Below the pieces are notes generated by a model. The model ran no database searches and was not told where the DNA came from. It saw nothing but the letters and a program-made list of their open reading frames with translations. The translations under genes and the position numbers were made by a program. Positions 55,143 through 64,000 of a stretch of 64,000 nucleotides of DNA are shown here, in pieces. Within the stretch, counting starts at the first letter, position 1, and every line of letters starts with the position of its first letter. This DNA comes from Incurvaria masculella (lineage: Eukaryota > Arthropoda > Insecta > Lepidoptera > Incurvariidae): the NCBI GenBank assembly GCA_946894095.1, contig OX335656.1, positions 7,145,001-7,209,000 on the forward strand, given 5' to 3'.

Positions 55143-58100
55143 CTAACTGTCTTCGGTCTTTTCCAGCGGCAGACGTACAATTTTCTTCACAGGTCGACGC
55201 AAATTTCCTGTTGTCGTTGCCACTTCCACTACTCTTACCACTCCATCACGACCAGGGAACACAGCTGTCACTCTTCCTCGAGGCCATGTTCCGCGTGGCA
55301 GGTTGCTGTCTGCTATTAGCACCAAATCCCCAATCGCAACATTCGAAGAGAAATCTTTGCTTCGTGGTCGAGGTGATAGAGTAGGAAGATATTCTTTAAT
55401 CCATCTATTCCAGAACAAATCAGCCAAGCGAAGTGCTTTCTTCCAATCAGATCTTCGCAGCAAGTCCGCATCATCCAGTTTAATAGGAAGAGGTGAATAA
55501 GATGAGGATCCCAAGATGAAATGGAAAGGAGTCAGAGCTTCCGCATCATCTTTGTCCACTGACACGTGTGTTAGAGGCCGAGAATTGATAATCGCCTCAG
55601 CTTCTAGCAAAAGTGTGTGCAATATTTCCTCTCTCGGAGCTCTTTCGTGTAAAACAACACTCAATGCAGTTTTAACACTTCGCACGAGTCGTTCCCATGC
55701 TCCTCCCATAAAAGGAGCCGCTGGAGGAATGAAACTCCACTCAATATTTTTGTTTGCAGCGAAGTCTCCAACCTCTTGGTTATAAAGTTCTTTCAATTGA
55801 TTGTGAGCTCCTACGAACGCAGTCCCATTATCGGAAAACATCTTGGTTGGTGCACCCCTTCGAGCAATTAAGCGACGTAAGCTCATTATAGCTGCATCGG
55901 CCGAAAGACTACCAACTATTTCAAGGTGTACCGCTCTTGATGTCATGCAGGTATACAAGGCTACATATCTCTTCTCTCGTCTTCGCAAGACAGCTACTTG
56001 TACTGGTCCGAAGTAATCCAGTCCGACAAAGGTAAATGGACGGTGGTGGTGAGCTAGTCGCTCGGCAGGCAGGTCTCCCATTGGAGGGTTTAGGGGCATA
56101 GCTCGCCGAATCCTGCAAATTTGACATCTTTTTGCCACGCTTCGAACAGTGTCACGTATTCTTAGTATCCAGTAGCGCTGTCTTAGCTCGTTTATGACTA
56201 GCTCGTTGTTAGCATGCGCAGTGTTTTTGTGATAATCCAGCACAAGAAGTTTAGTTGCTGGGTGGCGACCATCCAGTATGATAGGATTCTTTACATTTTC
56301 AGAAATCTCTGGTGCTGCTTTAATGCGACCGGCCAAATGAATGATATCATCTTGTAATATTGGTGAAAGATTGGAAAGGCGACTTCGTAATGGCAGCGGC
56401 CTTGAAGCTTGAATACACATTTTCTCTTCACAGAACGTATCTGATTGACTGCTTTGATATATGTGTAATTTGGCATTTTGGAGATCTTGGGCATTTAAAG
56501 GGACGAAGGTAAGGGGAAAAGGAAGTTTGATTGTAGATATGTTGAGGTGCGGGGAAGACGTAGGAGTAGTCGCCGACGTTTGATGACCATGTAGTGGCCC
56601 CCTTCGCGCCGTCGGAGCATGAAACCCTGATGCATCTGGAACAGTCAAAGCTTCACGACCTAGGGGTAATGGTATTTTTGATCTATCAGCCGGTGAATTG
56701 TCGAATATTGTCTGATCTTTTAAGAATTTTACCCTGACCCGATTGAGTAATATTTCAATGTATTTGTGCGCATATGCAGTTGCTCGCACCAAACGTAACC
56801 AATTGCTAAATCGTGTAGGGTCAGCCGAAATCGATGTACGTAATAACTGTGTATTTGTACACTGTACGTTCATAAGTTTAGGCTTTAACTCTTCGTTTCC
56901 ACGTTGTGTTTGTTGGATAACAGGTTCAGTGGGCCAGTGTTCAGGTAACTCAAGTAAAAATTCAGGCCCATTAAACCATCTGCTTTTGGAATCCAATGAG
57001 ACAGGTTTTAAACGAGTGGCATCATCAGCTACGTTCAAAACGCTCGGTATCCACCTCCAATCGGCAACGTTAGTGATCTCCAAAATCTCTCCGATCCTGT
57101 GAGCTACGAACGGTTTGAACGAGCGGGTATCGTTTTGAAGCCAGCCGAGTACTGTCATTGAATCAGTCCAAAATTGAATCCTATTTGGTTTATGTTTATG
57201 TTCATCGCATATGGTATTTGCAAGACGAGCAGCTATAAGCGCGCCTTGTAACTCTAACCGAGGAATAGAAACGGGCTTAAGTGGTGTGACCCTAGCTTTG
57301 CTGCTAATAAGAGCGAGCTTTACTTTTCCGTTCGTATAAAGACATCTCCAGTAAGCCACACAGCTGTAAGCAAGTTCACTTGCATCAGAAAATAAGTGAA
57401 GCTCGCGCTCATCAGGATCAATCTCATTTAGGTACCATCGCTGCATACGAAGCCCAGCAATAGCAGCAAGATCCTGTAACCATTGTTTCCATCGATTGTA
57501 CTCACTGAGGGGGAATGTATCATCCCAGCCTATACCACTCCTCCAAGTCTGCTGAAAAAGTATCCGACCTTGGACTACAACAGGAGCCAGCAGACCTAGA
57601 GGGTCGTACACGCGCATTACATGTGAAAGCACCTGTCGTTTTGTGAGAGTATCTGGAATGTCTTCTAATAACCCTGTTTGAAAACCTAATGTATCACTTG
57701 TAGGATTCCAGATCAGACCTAATGTGCGAACGCTAATTGGAAGCGAACCTAGTCCAACGTTATTTGTTTCCTTGTGGCGTAAATCCTCTGGTATCAAAGC
57801 AAGAGCAGAAGGCTCATTAGATATCCACCCGGTCATGACAAAACATGCTTTCTGGTGAATGGTAACGATGTCAGACGCAAGTTGGGCCGCTTCAGAAATG
57901 TCATCAATACTTCCTATAAAGTAGTCCATATAGTGATCGTCAATTATTGCACGAACCGCTGCTGGGTACTGGGTTTCAAAATCCTTAGCATTTTTATTTT
58001 TGACAAACAGAGCTGTACATGGGCTAGAGGTAGCTCCAAATATTACGGAACTCATCCGATATTCCGTAGGATCGGGATTTGGATCATCTTGTCGCCAGAG

Positions 58101-59157
58101 GAATCTTAAAGCATCTCTATCTTGATCTCTTACTTTGATCTGTAAAAACATCTCTCGAATATCTGCTGTCATAGCAATACGGCCCTCTCGAAATCGGAAT
58201 AGAATTCCGAGAAGTGAATGTAGTAGGTCCGGTCCAGGTAAAAGTGAAGAATTCAAACTAACCCCCATATTTTTAGCGGCAGCGTCGTTGACAATACGAA
58301 GCTTTCCTGGTTTGTTAGGATTAGTCACCCCAAAATGAGGTAAGTACCATACAGGGCCGGAGGATATCCTCTGCTTGGGACACTCTTCGGCATAACCTTT
58401 GTCGAGTAAGCTGGCTATATTTTTCTTATACAGTTCCATGTAATCGGGATTTTTATCCATTTTATTTTCCAGCATCTCTAACCTGCGAAGAGCTTGTGGT
58501 CGACTGGGCGGTAGGTCTGGGTTGTCGGTCCGCCAGAGTAGGCCAACTTCGAATCTGCCTGAAGGCAAGCGGCGAGCTGTCGACTCAAGTATCTGCAACG
58601 CACGATTATCTAAAGTCCCGCCACCTTCTCGTTTCATAATGCCAATAGACTCTAATTTGTATTGATCCTTGATAATGTTTTCAAAACCTTCAGTATCATT
58701 AGTAAAATTTATGTTTTCGTCGAAATTCTGATGCACAAAATCGATAGTTTTGGATTTACTACAGTTCGCACCATAGAGAACCCAGCCTAAAGCTGTAAGT
58801 GAAGCAACTGGCTGTGATCGTGTACCTTTTCGTGTTGTTTTAGCATAAGTCAATAAACAGTCTACGCTTCCAATAAGAACAGTAGGCAACGCTTCCTCGT
58901 ACGTGAGCTGCTCTACTAAATCGGCTAGGTGCGATTAACGTGATATATCCGTGGAACAGACGGATTGAGCGTGCAGACCGAGAGATGGAATGGCGCGTGC
59001 ATTCCTCACTAAGTGAACATCTTGGCTGTGCCTACCCCTGATGTAAAAATCAACATAGCAAACGTTTGTTTCTGTGGACATCCCTCCTACACCACTGACT
59101 CTTATGCGTCCTTCGGGTCCTACCGCTCCAATCCGACTAGCAACACTCGAGTCTATG
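55143..59157 (-). pseudogene. BEL/Pao retrotransposon pol, 5'-truncated and broken
   Basis: Two same-frame parts are separated by one TAA at 58937-58935. The first (from the junction at 59157) is the C-terminal part of an aspartic-protease-like domain (SVASRIGAVGPEGRIRVSGV). The second (1248 codons from 58889) has the BEL linker (SLTALGWVLYGANCSKSK, LPSGRFEVGLLW), a reverse transcriptase (VWYLPHFGV, MTADIREMFLQI), the RNase H-like HLFSDASELAYSCVAYW, an HHCC region (CQICRIRRA) and an integrase core (VGLDYFGPV, MFSDNGTAFVG, GGAWERLV). The RT catalytic box reads YMDY, so the second conserved Asp is Tyr here (near 57924). Gag and the 5' LTR are gone because the inverted-repeat arm begins at 59158. 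Truncation, nonsense codon and catalytic change each predict a dead element. It lies upstream of the adaptor gene, in the same orientation. Confidence 0.9.
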
Positions 59158-60127
59158 AGCACAGACTATTATAGTACACTAGCGTGTACAGACTGGAAAG
59201 TGAAAGGGCGAGGGGTATAACGCTGCTTGAGGGGTGAGAGGCAGACACAGACTAGGCAAAATTCATTTGACATAGGGACCAAGAGGGTTGTTTTTTCCTC
59301 CCTATATTGTGACAAGTAGGGAAAGGCAAGGGCTTTCGCCAGATTTTTCTCCAGGGTTTACCTAGGATATTAAATATATATACGTATACCATCGATTCAC
59401 TGCCAATAATAAGATTCATAGTGCCTGTTATTTAATTCTCGTTCAAATAAAAAAGCAAATTTGTGATTATTAGACATAACAGGCGATATGAACTATTTGT
59501 GTGGAAAAGGCGAAAACAATAAAAAACGTTTCAGATTTATTAAATTTAATTCAATTGTTATCCCACTACGGATAACATGATATAATGTTGGGAAAATCAT
59601 ATTATTAAGTTTGTTTTTAAATCATAATGTTTTTTTATTTATTATTATTATCGCAGAATCAGAAGATAAAAAATAGGAACAAGGTTAGAATTGACACATT
59701 TTCAAAACTGATCAATAGAAGCCCCTGTGAAGCTCAGTACATTTTATCAAATTAATATGGTTTCTTACTGCATGTGGTAAAATAACAGCCACAAAGCCAC
59801 CTTAACTGGAAAAATAATTCCCTGTAGAACATGAGACTTTTACCTTACAGTACACATTAAAAAAGATGAAAAAAAAGTAGCGATAAATGAATGTACGAAA
59901 TTTCACAATTGGCATTGAATATCGCAAAGATTATGTTTAATAACTAAAGAAATTGTCAATTGTTACATAGATTAATTGAATAAAGAATAGATTTAAGAAA
60001 CTGCCTATTAGTTTCAGTATTTGTTTTCAATGGATCATGCCAATGGATTTAAACAAAGATTCAGATTATTGGTAAAAGGTTAGCTATAAATATGGGTAGC
60101 GTGGTACACTCGTAAGCGATGGTAAGC

Positions 60128-61602
60128 GATTTTATTTTTATTTTTATGTGAAGCGCGGCATATGGCGTACGCCAGGACCTAAAGGTGCCCGACGACGCCC
60201 ATGGGTTTTCGAACATTCAGGGGGGCTGCGAAAACCATGCCGGCCGGCCAGGTGCTTCTTCACACCACGTTTGAAGGACCCCAGGTCGTAATTTGGGGGA
60301 AATACCTCGGAAGGGAGTTCATTCCATTGTTTACCGACCCTATAGATAAAGGATCTAGACGATCGGTGAGTTCTTATTTTTGGAATGTCGACTGTGAATT
60401 TGTGCATTTTCTCCCTGTTCCGCGTTGACCAAAGGTAGAAAGGGGACGGAGGAACAGCGTTATGCAGCTCCGACGAGCATTCTCCATGGTAAAGACGACC
60501 CTACATCCCTTCTGAGTTGAAGGGTCTCCAAATTTAGGGATACCTCGGGGTCGTCAACGAGACGCACGGCCCGACGCTGTATCGAGTCCAGGGAGCCAAG
60601 CAGGTCCTTAGCTGAGCCGTCCACAAGTGCGAACAGTACTCCACGCAAGACCTTATCTGCGCCTTGTAAAGAAGCAGTTTTTGGTCAGGCGTGAAGTACT
60701 GACGCACCCTGTTGAGGACTCCCAGCTTTTTTGAGGCGAGCTTGGCTTTATCCTCGATATGGCGTCCGAAATTAAGGTCATGCGTCAGGTCAACACCAAG
60801 GATCCCTATGTGGCCGTCGATATGTAGAGTTGCTCCCTGGAAGGTCGGAGCCGCACTGAACGGAGCTCGCTTCGCACTGAACACGCACGCCTGCGTCTTG
60901 CTCGCGTTAAACTCGACGAGGTTCTGGAGACCCCACCCGGAAACTTTTTCCAGGGTCTCTTCGAGTCTAGCAACGAGGCGCCGTCTATCGTCATCCAATT
61001 CAGCCCGGCTTGCGGTCTGGTGACTGGTGTACCTGGCTAGCACCGTGCTGTCATCTGCGTAGCAATCAATGTCGCCCAAATTGAGCAGGTCATTGATGTG
61101 CAGCAGAAAAAGGGTTGGGGACAACACAGAGCCCTGCGGCACGCCGGCATTCACAGACATGGCTTTGGAGCAGCAACCGTCAACCAAGACTTTTATGCTG
61201 CGGCCATGCAGGAAGTCGGCGATCCAGTCACACAGCTCGGGTGGAAGGCCATAAGAGGGCAGCTTGGAAAGCAGTGCCTTATGCCAGACCCGGTCAAATG
61301 CTTTAGCGATATCCAGGCCGATAGCCATACCTTCGCCATGATTTTCGAGCGCATCGCCCATCTCATGTGAGACGTATACTAGGAGATCCCCAGCAGATCG
61401 ATTCGGACGGAAGCCGTATTGATGATCGCTGAGAAGTTCATTGCTCTCTAGATACTTCATCAACTGAGAGTTAATGATGCGCTCCATCACTTTGCAGAGA
61501 AGAGAGGTGATGGCTATGGGTCGGTAGTTGGCCGGGTCCGATTGATCACCCTTTTTAGGCACGGGCTGAACGTTGGCCGATTTCCGTTGGTTACAAATTA
61601 AA
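60128..61602 (-). mobile_element. 5'-truncated LINE, right-arm copy
   Basis: Identical to the LINE at 13762-15236, with the same RT motifs, the same frame breaks and the same A-rich tail, so it was copied as part of the arm and did not insert separately. Confidence 0.88.
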
Positions 61603-61605
61603 CTT

Positions 61606-62750
61606 CTACTTCGGAGCTCGGCCCTTAAATCTTTTCTTAAACTTTTCCAACGCCATTTTTTGAATATGAGGGAGGGGATCCTTCAATCTTTCGATATCTG
61701 TGCCTTTCAGTATTCTATTGATGCTGCGTGTCCAATTGTGAATTTGAATTCTGAGTGTTAAAATAATAAAATCCTTCATAATTTTCTCCCTATGCACACC
61801 GCAGCTGAACCAGTCGAAGTTGTATTCAGACAGATATATATTTTTGATTTTTTGTGAAAGTCTTTCTTCATGAGCACGAGTATTTAGAAATGCATTGCAA
61901 GTTTCTATTAAGGAAGCAAAATGTCTTACAATGTGAGTATTAGGATAAGAAAGGCGTTTTGATTTATAATATGGTCTTTCCCTGTGGGAAATCCAATCAT
62001 GGACCTTCAGCGGCTCTTTTGCCAACAAATTTTCTCGACATACTTTACAGGAATGTTTTTTTAATATTTTCCTAGTGACATAACCTGCAGTAAATGATTT
62101 TGCATTCGTCCTTATATTTTCTTTTATCACATTCATTTTCAGAGGCGCATTTGAAGGTGGTTTTTCAGAGAAATCGGTATCTCTGTGCATTGCTGTGACA
62201 TTAACGGCTTCAGTGGATACATCGGATTGCTTTTTAAAAAATGCTTCTAGATTCAAAGATTTGGTACCGTCTTCCTCGCAGTTAAAATTTTCTGAATGCC
62301 CAGTCAAAACATTTGAAATAAATAAGGCTTTAAATGATTGGGAGAAGATGCTGCAGCTTGGATTTACATTTCTGTAATTGTAAGCTCTTATTTGTCCAAA
62401 AAAGTTCTCTACTGGGTCTTGGTTGAAATTGCGAGCATAAAAACGATCAATACCCTTACTTTTAAAAAAAATCCAAAGCTTTTGAAAACTCCTGATGGTA
62501 ATTTTCCAATTTTGGAGTGATGGCACTGAACAAGGAGTATTATTTCGTAAAAACTTAGTATTACTTAATATATTTAAAGCTTCCGTCCAGAAGTCGTGAT
62601 GGCCGCTGCCCTCCTTAACGGCACATCTCAGTGGCTTTGCCCTATCGAACGAGCTACCATTGACACTGTCGAACAGCTTGTCAAAAAAGATGACAGCATC
62701 TGCCGTAGCCGTCATGGTGGTGCTTATAGGTTGACTCGATATATGTTGTG
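61606..62750 (-). pseudogene. THAP/P-element-type transposase last exon, right-arm copy
   Basis: Same as exon 9 at 12614-13758, including the acceptor TTGTTCCAG and the catalytic acidic residue in NQDPVENFFG. The upstream exons would lie beyond base 64000, so whether this copy carries the same frameshift cannot be seen. Confidence 0.85.
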
Positions 62751-63373
62751 CTGGAACAAAAAGTGCAACCTTGAATATGACAAATAAAATATAAAAAAGT
62801 AATATTCGTCACATTCATGCAAAAGTTACGAATCTGAAAATACATTGAAGGAGAGCAAAAAAACATTTTAAATTTATCTTTTGAAATAGGTCTTGACTCT
62901 TAGTTTCTCATTGACGAATGAGTAAGCTTTGTACCCGTTAAAGCTACAGATTTGTTGATTTGCCACGGTACGTGAAAGACAATATAAAGTGTTTTAAAAA
63001 AATGAACCAATTTTGCGAAAATTACAGATTCTCAACTTCTGCATGGACGTGACGATGTAATCAAGTCAATGTACCAAAGACCGCACTAATATCTCACATT
63101 TTGAAGAGAGAGAATTTGTGAGTTTCCTTTCACTCCAAGGCCAAGGCCAAGCGGGAACCATGTAGTAGGCCAGCTTATGCCTACCCAGGGAAAAATAAGA
63201 AAAAAAAATCGGAGTCATTTTCTTTTTATGACATGAGCATTTTTTGAGAAACGGTGAAAACTTACATCTCGTACAACATTATCAGGTACTACGACTACAA
63301 ATTTGCAAATATTACAACACGTTACAACAAACAATAATACCTTACTCAGTGAAAATTGCCTGCCAAGGGAGTC

Positions 63374-63674
63374 TTCGTTCATGGTTCGGATTCCACGTTA
63401 AACAATAAGTCCCCTTCTTATGTGGAAGGGTTAATCACGCCCGGGTTGGTATAGCTCGCGCCAAACATCTAGTGAGCTCTGAAGTTGATGCGCAGCCTAT
63501 TGCGCAGATGCAAATGGATACCTGTTTTCGGCTAATGCGACGCGAGCGCTGCAACTTCAGAGCTTACAAGATGTTTGGCGCGACCTGTACCATCGCATTG
63601 GATTAACGATCGGTCGAAGTGGCAATGAATATTGTCCGTGTATTCCATCCAGTTCAATTTAGCAGAAGTGTCTT
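63374..63674 (+). repeat. SINE with nested mariner-type MITE, right-arm copy
   Basis: Mirror of 11690-11990; the MITE occupies about 63452-63587. The shared nesting shows that SINE and MITE inserted before the arms were duplicated. Confidence 0.7.
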
Positions 63675-63700
63675 GTTCCACCTGAGCCTGAGCGTGCTAG

Positions 63701-63894
63701 CACATGAGTAAAGAAACAGTACAGAGGCAAAGCTTCACTGCGCATGGATGTGTTTCCACTGGTAGCGCCACGTACGTGGGGAGCGGCCAGTATGACCAGT
63801 GGAAACAAATGCATGCGCCGTTTGCTTGTAGTAGTGTAATCATTTTGCGCTGTTGTATGAAGCTTTGCCTCTGTACCGTTTCTTTACTCATGTG
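63701..63894. mobile_element. Foldback MITE, right-arm copy
   Basis: Mirror of 11470-11663, same CACATGAGTAAAGAAAC termini. Confidence 0.75.
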
Positions 63895-64000
63895 GTGCTA
63901 GCGAGAGCGCGTAGCAAGCGATAGAGAGACACGATCGGCCCAAGCAATGGCTTGTGACATATCTATCTCTCTTCTCGCGTGACGTCAGAGTTAGCAGTTC

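Larger units (their letters stand above)
59158..64000 (-). repeat. Right arm of the >=4.84 kb inverted repeat (runs off the window)
   Basis: Reverse complement of 11364-16207 with one homopolymer difference (six A at 59521-59526). Its inner end at 59158 abuts BEL/Pao protease sequence; its outer end is cut by the window edge at a position equal to 11364, inside intron 8 of the transposase gene. Confidence 0.95.

Overview
The window looks like a piece of a lepidopteran (moth or butterfly) nuclear genome. It is AT-rich, has short exons with GT-AG introns, and is saturated with insect-type repeats: an RTE-clade fragment of the kind seen in Heliconius, a jockey/CR1-like LINE 3' end found five times, tRNA- or 5S-like SINEs with a shared body, many foldback MITEs, one Ty3/gypsy and one BEL/Pao element. 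The order assignment is inference from repeat style; no species can be named.

Three host genes can be modelled. On the minus strand at the left edge (1493-3276) are the first two coding exons of a RING/TRAF-type zinc finger gene of the CYHR1 (ZTRAF1) family; the rest lies off the window or was not recognised. On the plus strand, 16351-29321, nine phase-consistent exons encode a ~701-residue WD40 protein of the TECPR2/HPS5 type (fly CG11141-like) that ends in a W-x-x-V motif. On the minus strand, 54466-40415, eight phase-consistent exons encode a ~696-residue PH + IRS/DOK-type PTB adaptor with YxxM motifs. The last two genes converge, with about 11 kb of repeat-rich sequence between them.

The mobile fraction dominates. 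At 5956-13758 is a nine-exon THAP/P-element-type transposase gene with a tandem array of four symmetric phase-1 exons, a GC-cored TIR element in one intron and one frameshift. A 5'-truncated LINE follows directly after its stop codon. The segment from 11364 to 16207 recurs, inverted and almost identical, at 59158-64000 and runs off the right edge, so two near-identical arms of at least 4.84 kb flank the two complete host genes. The inner end of the right arm cuts a BEL/Pao element. The inner end of the left arm lies just upstream of the WD40 gene and begins a 9-bp word (CTTTAGAAC) that also occurs at 5641, just before the THAP gene. This suggests, without proving, a ~10.5 kb P-type element with target duplications that inserted a second time inside the BEL element.

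A complete, apparently intact Ty3/gypsy element (44739-49056; 161-bp LTRs differing at one base, ATATT target duplication, one 1270-codon gag-pol frame) lies in an intron of the adaptor gene in the same orientation. No rRNA genes, genuine tRNA genes, CRISPR arrays or bacterial-style operons are present.
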